The notes under the pieces: generated by a model
Told to the model about the DNA's origin: nothing
Databases searched by the model: none
The model's input: only the letters and a program-made list of their open reading frames with translations
Position numbers and translations under genes: made by a program
Part shown: positions 7,656-14,301 of the stretch, piece by piece
Layout: every line of letters starts with the position of its first letter
How positions within the stretch are numbered: position 1 is the first letter of the stretch
NCBI GenBank assembly: GCA_022837185.1
Contig: JALHJD010000032.1
Coordinates: forward strand, 1 to 17,230
From: Desulfobacteraceae bacterium
GTDB lineage: Bacteria; Desulfobacterota; Desulfobulbia; Desulfobulbales; Desulfobulbaceae
DNA length: 17,230 nt
Direction: 5' to 3'

Positions 7656-7974
7656 TCCTTTCCCTCCCTTTGTGGATGACGATGAAATCGGGCGGGGATG
7701 CCGCGGGATGGCGGCAGTCCCGTCCCGGGTTGCATGGCGTGGTTGTCAGGAAAGACCGTTTCCAGCCGTTTCTGTCCGGACGAAAACAGGCCACGGGCGA
7801 TACATTATTCCACATTTCGATGGGGCCGGGAACCACCATGGTGGTGGAGCGGAAAATTTTTCCCATAGGGGCCGGAAAAACGGGAAGCCTTTCGCATGGG
7901 ACGGGCACCGTCCTGTGGAACAGGACGGATTTCCCTCGATCCCGGCAGGCCCGGTCCTGGTCCCTTCTTGATGA
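7656..7974. other. Intergenic region between the cupin and NosL genes
   Basis: This 319-nt stretch lies between two - strand genes. I see no convincing ORF in it: the overlapping open frames on both strands have atypical composition and lack ribosome sites. It contains a perfect 14-bp palindrome, ACCACCATGGTGGT (7832-7845), and a hairpin CCGTCCTG/CAGGACGG with loop TGGAA (7908-7928) without a T-tract on either side. The palindrome could be an operator for the NosL gene. No clear promoter hexamers were identified. Confidence 0.4.
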
Positions 7975-8379
7975 TTAAACACCCTCAGAGTTCGTTCCGG
8001 CAAGGTTTTCTTCCGCGATCTCGGTCAGTTTGCGGAATTCCTCCCTGGGGCTGAACTCAATGAGGACGGTGCCGGCCTCGACGAATATCGTATGTCCCGA
8101 GGCCATGTAGTAGACTTCCCCCGCCTTCACCACTTCGTCATGATCCGGGTAGCGGACGGTCATGCGTCCTGCCAGCAGGTATCCCCAGTGCGGGCAGGGG
8201 CACAGATTGTCCGGAAGTCCCTTGAGCAGCGGGGCGTCGTCGAAATCCTCCAGGTATGTTTCATACCCGACCCGCATTTCTCCCCACTCGAACTGCCGCC
8301 AGATTGCCGTTTTTGACGCAATGACGGTTTCGAACTCGGATAACGGCGAGTGGGCGCCCTTATGGTTGTCTTTGGCCAT
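7975..8379 (-). CDS. Small single-domain cupin protein
   Basis: A protein of about 134 aa with one cupin (double-stranded beta-helix) fold. The core runs from CPCPHWGYLLAGRMTVRYPD to the second cupin motif around GEVYYMASGHTIFVEAG. His65 (PHWG) and His97 (SGHT) in the longer numbering are candidate metal ligands, and the CPCP preceding the first His is a feature of this subgroup. Two ATG codons are adjacent (8382 and 8379). GGAGG lies 3 nt before the first and 6 nt before the second, so I prefer 8379. It is divergent from rtcB with a 207-nt spacer. Such cupins are often annotated only as 'cupin domain protein'; no substrate can be assigned. Confidence 0.85.
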   Translation of the reverse strand: MAKDNHKGAHSPLSEFETVIASKTAIWRQFEWGEMRVGYETYLEDFDDAPLLKGLPDNLCPCPHWGYLLAGRMTVRYPDHDEVVKAGEVYYMASGHTIFVEAGTVLIEFSPREEFRKLTEIAEENLAGTNSEGV

Positions 8380-8508
8380 CATGAACCTCCATCAGTTCCG
8401 TCTCTTGCCGTCCGGCGGCCGCGACCGCCGTGCCGGAAAATTGCAGGACCTCCTGATTGTGTTCACCTTTGCAAATACGGTGCCTGGAGGATGAAAATTT
8501 CAAATCTG

Positions 8509-8537
8509 TGGACAGTTCCCACTCCCGAACATACAAT
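8509..8537 (+). promoter_or_regulatory. Sigma70-type promoter of rtcB
   Basis: The -35 hexamer TGGACA (8509-8514) and -10 hexamer TACAAT (8532-8537) are separated by exactly 17 bases, each matching 5 of 6 consensus positions. Transcription would start near 8544, leaving a leader of about 43 nt before the rtcB ATG. Many bacterial rtcBA operons use RtcR and sigma54; no sigma54 -24/-12 site was noticed here. Confidence 0.7.
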
Positions 8538-8586
8538 AAATAAAAGAAGGTGCAATGCAGCCGATGGAGGACAGGGAGGAAGGATA

Positions 8587-10044
8587 ATGACAATTCCTGG
8601 AATTTTGCGGAAAATCTCCGAGACCGTCTGGGAGATACCGGTGACCTTCAAAAAGGGAATGCTGGTGCCGGCCCGGATCTATGCCTCCAGAGCGCTGCTG
8701 GAGGCAATGGATGAGGGGGTGGTGGACCAGATAACCAACGTGGCCACTCTGCCGGGAATAGTGAACTACGCCATGTGCATGCCCGACGGCCACTGGGGCT
8801 ACGGTTTTCCCATCGGCGGAGTGGCGGCCATGGACAACCGGGAAGGGGTCATTTCACCCGGCGGTATCGGCTTTGATGTCAACTGCGGCATGCGGCTGGT
8901 GCTCACCAACCTGACCTATGATGAGGTCAAACCCCATCTCCACGAGCTGGTGGATCGCCTTTTTCAGCGCATTCCGGCCGGCGTGGGGTCCACGGGTTTT
9001 CTTGACATTTCCCGCAACGAATTCCGCACCGTGGTGGAGCAGGGCGCGCCCTGGTGCGTGAAAAACGGCTACGGCTGGGAGGATGATCTGCGCCATACCG
9101 AGGAAGGCGGCTGCATTGCGGGCGCCGATGCCGGCAAGGTCAGCGACAGGGCCGTTGACCGGGGCTACCGGCAGATCGGCACCCTGGGGTCGGGCAATCA
9201 CTATCTGGAAATCCAGGTGGCACGGCAGGAAAATATTGTAGATCCTGATCTGGCGCGGGCCTTCGGCATAACGCTGCCCGACCAGGTGGTGCTGATGTTT
9301 CACTGCGGCAGCAGGGGTTTCGGGCACCAGGTCGCCACCGATTACCTGCAGCTTTTCCTCCGGGTGATGGACAAGAAATACGGCATCAAGATCCTTGACC
9401 GGGAGCTCGCCTGCGCACCATTCAATTCCCCGGAAGGCAGGGATTACTTCGCCGCCATGAAGTGCGCCATCAACATGTCCTTTGCCAACCGGCAGGTGAT
9501 CCTGCACCGCATCCGGGAGGTCTTTGCCGATATTTTCCACCGGGACCCGGCTGACATGGGCCTGCGCCAGGTGTTCGACGTCTCCCACAACACCGCCAAG
9601 CTCGAAAAACACCTGGTGCGTGGTGAACTCCATGAACTGCTGGTGCACCGCAAGGGCGCGACCCGGGCCTTCGGTCCGGGCAGGGAGGAGCTGCCCGAGG
9701 AATTCAGGAAAACCGGGCAGCCGGTGATCATCGGCGGCAGCATGGAGACCGGGTCATACCTCCTGTGCGGGGTGGAAAGCGGGGCCGAGACCTTCTTCAG
9801 CACTGCCCACGGCAGCGGGCGGACCATGAGCCGGCGTCAGGCCAAAAGGAAATTCAGGGGCAGAAAGCTGCAGGAGGACATGGAGGCCCGGGGCATTTAT
9901 GTGCGCGGTGCATCCTATCCCGGTCTGGCCGAGGAGGCCGGTGCAGCCTACAAGGATATTGACGAAGTGGTGCTGGCCTGCGAACAGGCGGGCATCAGCA
10001 GGCGGGTGGCAAAACTTGTCCCCATCGGCAATGTTAAGGGGTAA
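8587..10044 (+). CDS. rtcB: RNA-splicing ligase RtcB
   Basis: RtcB joins RNA 2',3'-cyclic phosphate or 3'-phosphate ends to 5'-OH ends using GTP and Mn2+, through a guanylylated His. The 485-aa length is typical. The active-site residues are visible: Asp97 and Cys100 (GIGFDVNCGMRL), His205 (GTLGSGNHYLEI), His239 (MFHCGSRGFGHQ), His334 (DVSHNTAK) and the guanylylation His408 in STAHGSGR. These align with the archaeal RtcB set at a small offset. The common AHGAGR reads AHGSGR, a mild change. The open frame extends upstream to 8350, but the ATG at 8587 has a perfect GGAGG 6 nt upstream, matches the family N-terminus and lies behind the promoter at 8509, so it is chosen. Archease follows, with a mobile-element-like repeat in between. 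Confidence 0.96.
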   Translation: MTIPGILRKISETVWEIPVTFKKGMLVPARIYASRALLEAMDEGVVDQITNVATLPGIVNYAMCMPDGHWGYGFPIGGVAAMDNREGVISPGGIGFDVNCGMRLVLTNLTYDEVKPHLHELVDRLFQRIPAGVGSTGFLDISRNEFRTVVEQGAPWCVKNGYGWEDDLRHTEEGGCIAGADAGKVSDRAVDRGYRQIGTLGSGNHYLEIQVARQENIVDPDLARAFGITLPDQVVLMFHCGSRGFGHQVATDYLQLFLRVMDKKYGIKILDRELACAPFNSPEGRDYFAAMKCAINMSFANRQVILHRIREVFADIFHRDPADMGLRQVFDVSHNTAKLEKHLVRGELHELLVHRKGATRAFGPGREELPEEFRKTGQPVIIGGSMETGSYLLCGVESGAETFFSTAHGSGRTMSRRQAKRKFRGRKLQEDMEARGIYVRGASYPGLAEEAGAAYKDIDEVVLACEQAGISRRVAKLVPIGNVKG

Positions 10045-10048
10045 GAGC

Positions 10049-10175
10049 AGGGGTCAAGTCTTTGCTTGACTCTTCTCTGTATAAAAATCTGTCTTTGTCC
10101 GGGATGCACCACTGACATTGACAGCAAAATCGGGTGAGCATGAAAGAAGAAGAGTCAAGCAAAGACTTGACCCCT
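10049..10175 (+). mobile_element. MITE/REP-like element, copy 1 (left), 127 bp with 28-bp terminal inverted repeats
   Basis: The ends 10049-10076 and 10148-10175 are perfect 28-bp inverted repeats starting AGGGG. Each contains an internal hairpin sequence GTCAAGTCTTTGCTTGAC (left end 10053-10070: 6-bp stem, 6-nt loop). The 71-nt core encodes no protein of its own. The copy begins 4 nt after the rtcB stop codon and ends 3 nt before the ATG that matches the archease family start. By hand alignment it differs from the inverted copy at 10611-10738 at about 10 of 128 positions, all in the core. Non-coding DNA with hairpin ends suggests mobilisation in trans, for example by an IS200/REP-associated transposase; that link is inference. 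No target-site duplication was identified. Confidence 0.85.
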
Positions 10176-10178
10176 TCG

Positions 10179-10610
10179 ATGGGGTTTGAGTACATCGATG
10201 ATATCGCCACGGCGGATGTGGCCTTCAGGGCCTGGGGCAGAACGGCCGAGGAGTTGTTTGCCTCCGCCGCCGACGCCATGATGAACGTCATGGTGACCGA
10301 CCTGGAAACCGTCGCTCCCAGGCGGCAGCTTGATATGACGGTCAGTTCCGATGATTATGAAATGCTGTTGTTCGAACTGCTCCAGGAACTGATTTTTTAC
10401 AAGGATGCCGAAATGCTGCTGCTGCGGGTCAGGGATATCAGGATTGCCCCGGAAGGCGGCCGGCTGGTTCTGAGGGCTGTGGCGCTTGGTGAAGAGATCG
10501 ATGTCGACAGGCATGAAATGGGAGTGGATGTCAAGGCCGTAACCCTCCACCGCTACCGGGTCGAGAAGACAAAGGAGGGCTGGGAAGCCCTGATCATCCT
10601 GGATATTTGA
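10179..10610 (+). CDS. Archease, RtcB-activating protein
   Basis: Archease promotes RtcB guanylylation and multiple turnover. From the ATG at 10179 the protein is 143 aa, the usual size, starting MGFEYIDDIATADVAFRAWG. The acidic D-D-x-A-x-A-D segment and the C-terminal Asp-Ile (ALIILDI) correspond to family metal-site positions. The frame is open further upstream into the repeat element: GTG at 10134 or ATG at 10140 would add 15 or 13 residues, including ESSKDLTPS from the terminal repeat. No clear Shine-Dalgarno precedes any of the three starts, as if insertion removed the native one. I choose 10179 by family resemblance only. The stop TGA (10608-10610) directly touches the second element. 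It lies 134 nt downstream of rtcB in the same orientation, the usual partner arrangement. Confidence 0.9.
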   Translation: MGFEYIDDIATADVAFRAWGRTAEELFASAADAMMNVMVTDLETVAPRRQLDMTVSSDDYEMLLFELLQELIFYKDAEMLLLRVRDIRIAPEGGRLVLRAVALGEEIDVDRHEMGVDVKAVTLHRYRVEKTKEGWEALIILDI

Positions 10611-10738
10611 AGGGGTCAAGTCTTTGCTTGACTCTTCTCCTTTCATGCTCACCGGATTTTGCTGTCAATATCGGTGATGCATCCCAGACGACGAGAGATT
10701 TTTATACCAGAGAAGAGTCAAGCAAAGACTTGACCCCT
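10611..10738 (-). mobile_element. MITE/REP-like element, copy 2 (right, inverted), 128 bp with 28-bp terminal inverted repeats
   Basis: The ends 10611-10638 and 10711-10738 are perfect 28-bp inverted repeats identical to those of copy 1, so the four ends agree at every base. The core (10639-10710), read on the - strand, matches the copy 1 core with about 10 differences including one gap. The two copies are therefore inverted about the archease gene. The left edge follows the archease stop with no spacer. The right edge overlaps the dinB stop codon by two bases (TAG on the - strand, 10739-10737). A T-run follows the right end, so the last hairpin could act as a terminator. Confidence 0.85.
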
Positions 10739-10745
10739 ATTTTTT
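10717..10745 (+). terminator. Possible terminator formed by the element's right-end hairpin plus T-run
   Basis: GTCAAG (10717-10722) pairs with CTTGAC (10729-10734) around the loop CAAAGA. After CCCTA comes TTTTTT (10740-10745), which is also the antisense of the Lys-Lys end of dinB. The short stem and the 5-nt spacer make it a moderate candidate for ending the rtcB-archease transcript. Confidence 0.35.
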
Positions 10746-11921
10746 CAGGGTGGCGGGGTTGACGGTGCCGCGGCCGAATTTTTTGTTGATCTGGTCAACC
10801 GCCTCGTACAGGCTCCGGGTTTTTTCGCGCATTCTGGTTTTGCCGAAGAGATCCTGCTGCCGGCAACTGTTTGAGGAGGTCAGGTTGCTGACGCTGATGC
10901 CGGCCAGCCGCAGCGGTTTTCGCCCTGCCTCGGTTTTTCCCAGGAGTTCCAGCGCCCGTTGAAAAATCTCCCCTGTGTCGCTGGTCGGCTCCGCCAGGGT
11001 CAGTGACCTGGTGCTGCTGGAGAAATCGTGATACTTGATTTTGACGGTTATGGTCTGCCCCTGGAGTCCATGGCGGCGCAACCGTTCTCCCACCCTGGCG
11101 GCAAGAGCCAGGAGCTCCCGCCTGATAACGGTGAGATCGATCAGGTCTTCGCTGAAGGTTTCCTCATGACCTATTGATTTGACTTCCCGGAGGGGAACAA
11201 CGGGCCGGTTGTCGATGCCGTTGGCGGCCAGGTGCAGGTGGCTGCCGTGCAGGCCGAATCGTGCACTCAGGATGTCCGGGTCCAGGGCGGCCAGGTCGCC
11301 GATGGTTTCCACGCTCAGGAGGGCCAGGGCTTCCATGGTTTTCCTGCCCGCTCCCCAGAGCTTGCCGATGGGGAGGCCGGCCAGAAATTCGCGCTCCCGG
11401 CCGGCTTCGACCACGGTCAAGCCGTCGGGTTTCTGCAGGTCGGACGCTATCTTGGCCACCAGCTTGGAGGTGGCGACGCCGGCGGAAGCGGTAAGGCCGG
11501 TTTCCTCCCGGATCAGTTTCCTGATTTCCGCCGCGATGCCGGGACCGTCCCCGAAAAGAGCGTTTGAGCCGGTGACATCGAGAAACGCTTCGTCAAGGGA
11601 AATCGGTTCCACCAGGGGGGTAAACCGGTGAAAAATTGCCATGATCCGGTCGGATACTTCCCGATAGCGATCCATCCTGACCGGGAGAAAGACGGCCCGG
11701 GGGCAGAGCCTGCGTGCCTTGACAGTGGCCATGGCCGAATGGATGCCGTACTTGCGGGCCTCGTAGGAGGCGGCGGATACCACCGAACGGTCGGACGTTC
11801 CGCCGACCACCACCGGTCTGCCCCTGAGGCCGGGGTTATCGAGAATTTCAACCGAAGCGTAAAAGGCATCCATGTCCACATGGATGATGACACGGGCCCT
11901 GGGTCCGGAGTTGCGGTTCAT
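10737..11921 (-). CDS. dinB: DNA polymerase IV (Y-family translesion polymerase)
   Basis: A 394-aa error-prone polymerase that extends across lesions and mismatched ends. The first catalytic motif is VIIHVDMDAFYASVE, with Asp16 and Asp18 as metal ligands and Tyr21 at the steric-gate position (Phe in E. coli). The second is SLDEAFLDVTG with Asp110/Glu111. The region around TASAGVATSKLVAKIASDLQ follows, then the thumb HhH segment (GRKTMEALALLSVETIGDL) and the little-finger domain. A beta-clamp motif QQDLF sits at residues 355-359, about 35 residues from the C-terminus rather than at the very end. The gene is complete, but its TAG stop uses the outermost two bases of the right repeat element, so the original C-terminus may have been altered slightly. 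No clear ribosome site precedes the ATG. No LexA-like operator was recognised upstream. Confidence 0.95.
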   Translation of the reverse strand: MNRNSGPRARVIIHVDMDAFYASVEILDNPGLRGRPVVVGGTSDRSVVSAASYEARKYGIHSAMATVKARRLCPRAVFLPVRMDRYREVSDRIMAIFHRFTPLVEPISLDEAFLDVTGSNALFGDGPGIAAEIRKLIREETGLTASAGVATSKLVAKIASDLQKPDGLTVVEAGREREFLAGLPIGKLWGAGRKTMEALALLSVETIGDLAALDPDILSARFGLHGSHLHLAANGIDNRPVVPLREVKSIGHEETFSEDLIDLTVIRRELLALAARVGERLRRHGLQGQTITVKIKYHDFSSSTRSLTLAEPTSDTGEIFQRALELLGKTEAGRKPLRLAGISVSNLTSSNSCRQQDLFGKTRMREKTRSLYEAVDQINKKFGRGTVNPATLKK

Positions 11922-12068
11922 AGGGTCTGATGGTCGCGCTTGGCCGCACTATGCGTGGGACGGTGTTCCGCCGAGGATCCGGGCGGTCTGTGTTGACAGC
12001 TCTCCCCGGCTGCCGTCAGTCTTCCATTTTCCTCCTCGCTTGTCAACCGAACCAGGGGACAATCGCAG

Positions 12069-12440
12069 TTAATATCCTCTTTTTTTCCTTTCCGGTTTTC
12101 GCATCTCCTCCATCCGCCGGGCCCTCTCCATCAGTTCTTCGGCTTGGCGCCGGGCCTCGGCTTCCCTTCTTTCCGCGGCAGCGGCCTGCTCCTTCATTCT
12201 TCTCTCTTCCTCCGCCTGTCGGGCTCTTTCCTGGATCTCGCGGCGCTGGCGCCAGTATTCCTCGGCCTGCTGCCTGTGGCTCGGGCTGATGTCGAGAATC
12301 TCCGCGTCCGATGGGGGAGCATGATCGGTTATATTGAGCACGCCGTTTTTATCCTTCCAGGTATAGATATTTTCTTCGCAGTACCCGTCCGCCCACCACA
12401 ATATAGTTGCCACTGTCAGCAGGAGAATCTTGATTCGCAT
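12069..12440 (-). CDS. Secreted DUF4124-domain protein with a C-terminal coiled coil
   Basis: A 123-aa protein. A signal peptide spans residues 1-20 (MRIKILLLTVATILWWADG), with cleavage probable just before or near Cys21; the context GYC is not a good lipobox. The DUF4124 core is at about 24-42 (NIYTWKDKNGVLNITDHAPP), the W-x-D-x-x-G-x-x-x-x-TD pattern of that family. From about residue 55 to 118 it is an uninterrupted, highly charged Arg/Glu/Ala helix, probably a coiled coil. DUF4124 proteins are periplasmic or envelope proteins of unknown function. A weak GGGAG ribosome site lies about 11 nt upstream. The gene follows the Vgb-like gene on the same strand with a 106-nt gap. Confidence 0.8.
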   Translation of the reverse strand: MRIKILLLTVATILWWADGYCEENIYTWKDKNGVLNITDHAPPSDAEILDISPSHRQQAEEYWRQRREIQERARQAEEERRMKEQAAAAERREAEARRQAEELMERARRMEEMRKPERKKRGY

Positions 12441-12546
12441 GGTTCATGTACTCCCTGAAAAAATAAAATTAAACCACGGGCCGGAAAATTCCTCCTTGCT
12501 GTCTGATACGGTCGGACATTTCCTGTTGGACCGGAAAAAATCGAAA

Positions 12547-13524
12547 TTATCCGGCCGAGGGCATTCGGAGGACAACCAGCTTGTCCACCCTTGATTCGGC
12601 CCCCCAGATTTCGCCCGGCCGTCCGAGGATCTGCCGCACGTGGCCGTTCTCACTGGGAAGGGGGAAGGAGGTAAATGTCTCAGTTGTCGGATCGAAACGG
12701 ACCAGGCTGTTCCCGCCGAAGTCGCTGAGCCAGACGATATCCTTGTCATCGACATAGACGGCATACGGCTGCGGCTCACTCCCGGGCAGTTTCCATTCCC
12801 GCCAGGTGTTGCTGCCCGGGTCATAGAGCCCGAGCCGTTCGCCGTACCATTCGCTCACCCATATGCGGCTTTTGGAGTCGGCCCATACCCGCCGTGCCCC
12901 CTGGTCCGGCGTCGGGGGTTCGATGACAGTGGCTGCGCCGCTTTGCGTGTCGATGCGGGCGATGTGACTGCCGGCCAGCGAAGCGTAGTAGACGGACCCG
13001 TCAGGAGCCGAGCAGATGCCGTACGGCCCCCGTCCCCGGGGAGCCGGGAAGATCTCCACTCTGCCGGTTTTCAGGATGAGACGGCCGTAATACCCGGACT
13101 GGCCGGTAAACCAGAGCTGACCCTGGTTGTCGAAGGCGGCGGTGTTGAGGTTGGCCCATGGCGTGGTTTCCGGCAGGGGAAAACGGGTTATCTCCCCGCT
13201 GTCCGCGTCAACCCGGACAATGGCGTTGAGCCCGCTGTCGGTGATCCACGGTGAACCGTCCGGACCGACGATGACGCCGTGCGGGGCCGATCCTTCTCCC
13301 AGTTGAATGTGCCGGGTTTCCCCGCTTTCCGGGTCGAGCCGGCCCAAGGCGCCAAGTCGCTGGGCGGTATACCAGACGCCGCCGTCCGGGGCAGGGGCGA
13401 CGTCATGCGGGTGCGAGCCGGGGGGGACGTCGTATTCCACCGGAACGGGTTCCGTTCGGGCCGCAATGGCTGCAACCGACAGACCGGCCAGAAAAAAGAG
13501 CAGAAGAGTAACCCTGGCCAACAT
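12547..13524 (-). CDS. Secreted Vgb-like (streptogramin-lyase-family) beta-propeller protein
   Basis: A 325-aa protein with a signal peptide at 1-21 (LARVTLLLFFLAGLSVAAIAA). A series of propeller blades follows, each with the signature 'P-x-D-G-x-x-W' or 'D-x-x-x-x-x-W': APDGGVWYTAQRLGALGRLD, GPDGSPWITDSGLNAIVRVD, DNQGQLWFTGQSGYYGRL, APDGSVYYASLAGSHIARID, DSKSRIWVSEWYGERLGLYD, DDKDIVWLSDFGGNSLVRFD. About six to seven blades fit the whole protein. This repeat pattern is that of virginiamycin B lyase and related NHL/SMP-30-like propellers, but most secreted relatives are not antibiotic lyases, so I would not call it a resistance gene. A GGAGG site 5 nt before the ATG supports the start. Confidence 0.82.
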   Translation of the reverse strand: MLARVTLLLFFLAGLSVAAIAARTEPVPVEYDVPPGSHPHDVAPAPDGGVWYTAQRLGALGRLDPESGETRHIQLGEGSAPHGVIVGPDGSPWITDSGLNAIVRVDADSGEITRFPLPETTPWANLNTAAFDNQGQLWFTGQSGYYGRLILKTGRVEIFPAPRGRGPYGICSAPDGSVYYASLAGSHIARIDTQSGAATVIEPPTPDQGARRVWADSKSRIWVSEWYGERLGLYDPGSNTWREWKLPGSEPQPYAVYVDDKDIVWLSDFGGNSLVRFDPTTETFTSFPLPSENGHVRQILGRPGEIWGAESRVDKLVVLRMPSAG

Positions 13525-13838
13525 GACATCCTCCTTTCCTGACCCGGGCCGGTGGGGGTGTCACCCCCGGGGTCCTGCGAGCGGGCCGGGCCGCCTCATC
13601 TTGAATGTTTGTCACGGGGCAGGGGATGTCCTGCCGGCGTGATACGGAAACTTCAACAGGACGTATGCATATTCCGTACCTTGTTCCGCAGGTCCCGCTT
13701 ATCGGCAGGGAGACGGGGCCCTGGCCCGAAGAGCAGCCATGGAGGCTGCTTTTCTTGCATGCCGGTGCGGAAGAATGAGCAGTTTTTCGGCGCCGGGGAA
13801 GAACGGGAAGCAAACGGTCTCCCCGGGATTCCTTTTCC
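13525..13838. other. Intergenic region upstream of the Vgb-like gene
   Basis: This 314-nt gap separates two - strand genes. No credible ORF is seen. A 7-bp hairpin AGCAGCC/GGCTGCT (13732-13738 with 13744-13750) is followed by TTT on the + strand. It could also end the winged-helix transcript, although the - strand tail (CTCTTC) is poor. No promoter was identified with confidence. Confidence 0.4.
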
Positions 13839-14075
13839 CTACCCCCGTTCGTCAAGAAATTTTCTGCCGGTTTCGGACAGGGAGTAGAGCCAGTATCCTC
13901 CGCGTTCATCCGATTTGCTTTCGAGCAGGAGGGCATGGGCTGTCAGGTCGGCAAGAATGGCGCTTATCCTGATTGGTTCGATGTTGGTTAATTGCTGCAG
14001 ATCATCGGCCGTCAACATCTTCCCCCCTGCATCCTTGAGTTGCTGCAGGATTGTCCTGTGTTCGGGCGTCAGCAT
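13839..14075 (-). CDS. Small winged-helix (HTH) protein, hypothetical
   Basis: A 78-aa protein whose layout fits a compact winged helix-turn-helix. Helix 1 is at about 5-16 (EHRTILQQLKDA), helix 2 at about 22-29 (TADDLQQL), a recognition-like helix at about 34-48 (PIRISAILADLTAH) and a strand-turn-strand wing at about 49-66 (LLLESKSDERGGYWLYSL), ending in 'SETGRKFLDERG'. The final segment 'YxLTxxGRxFL' is common in wHTH domains of MarR- or PadR-like proteins. The ATG has GGTGAT, a match to the distal part of the extended Shine-Dalgarno, 5 nt upstream. It ends in a gap before the Vgb-like gene and is divergent from the ArsR operon. Targets are unknown. Confidence 0.7.
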   Translation of the reverse strand: MLTPEHRTILQQLKDAGGKMLTADDLQQLTNIEPIRISAILADLTAHALLLESKSDERGGYWLYSLSETGRKFLDERG

Positions 14076-14081
14076 GATAGA

Positions 14082-14231
14082 TCACCGTTTTTCCTCTGCC
14101 ATGGTGGGGATACATTCCTGGCCCTTGATGGACCGGATGATCAGTGGTTCATCCTCAAAGTAGCAAGAAATATACCTGAAAGGGTGGATCTGGTGCCGGA
14201 GGAGGGCTTCAGACTCCTTGTCCCTTGACAA
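14082..14231 (-). CDS. Possible 49-aa ORF upstream of the winged-helix gene
   Basis: The frame from TTG (14231-14229) to TGA (14084-14082) encodes 49 residues, including FRYISCYFEDEPLIIRSIKG. The stop is 6 nt before the ATG of the winged-helix gene, and its last codons include that gene's ribosome site, an arrangement typical of coupled genes. By my hand count about two thirds of third positions are G or C, similar to real genes nearby. Against it, the only start is TTG, no Shine-Dalgarno is visible, and the start falls inside the ArsR promoter region. It could be the remnant of a longer gene. No family was recognised. Confidence 0.3.
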   Translation of the reverse strand: MSRDKESEALLRHQIHPFRYISCYFEDEPLIIRSIKGQECIPTMAEEKR

Positions 14232-14253
14232 AAGGGATGGCGCCGGTTAATTT
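14225..14253 (+). promoter_or_regulatory. Promoter of the arsR-permease operon
   Basis: A perfect -35 hexamer TTGACA (14225-14230) and a weak -10 TAATTT (14248-14253) are spaced by 17 bases. The predicted start, about 14260, falls at the edge of the operator dyad, where a bound repressor would block polymerase. Confidence 0.55.
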
Positions 14254-14264
14254 ATTTGGTCATC

Positions 14265-14278
14265 TGAGCATTTGCTCA
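14265..14278. promoter_or_regulatory. ArsR/SmtB-type operator, 6-2-6 inverted repeat
   Basis: TGAGCA-TT-TGCTCA is a perfect inverted repeat 24 nt before the repressor ATG and just downstream of the -10. Its half-sites resemble the TGAnCA/TGnTCA core of SmtB/CadC/ArsR-family operators. Autoregulation by the adjacent repressor is the straightforward reading. Confidence 0.75.
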
Positions 14279-14301
14279 TGTAGTAAACAGTGCGGAACAT
14301 C

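Noticed and set aside
7908..7928. Hairpin CCGTCCTG/CAGGACGG as a terminator for the cupin gene
   Set aside because: There is no T-tract after the stem in the - direction; it may be structural or coincidental.
10155..10652. - strand open frame opposite archease starting with the same peptide (MSMKGEESSKDLTPS)
   Set aside because: The shared N-terminus is only the mirror copy of the repeat element; the rest is antisense to archease.
11993..12046. TTGACA hexamers on both strands upstream of dinB as a promoter pair
   Set aside because: Neither has an acceptable -10 hexamer at 16-18 nt; the GGAGG-ATG near 12020 on the - strand opens only a three-codon frame.
12547..13524. Calling the Vgb-like gene a streptogramin resistance gene
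   Set aside because: Only the propeller repeat pattern and a signal peptide are seen; the catalytic residues of true Vgb could not be placed, and secreted relatives are commonly unrelated to antibiotic lysis.
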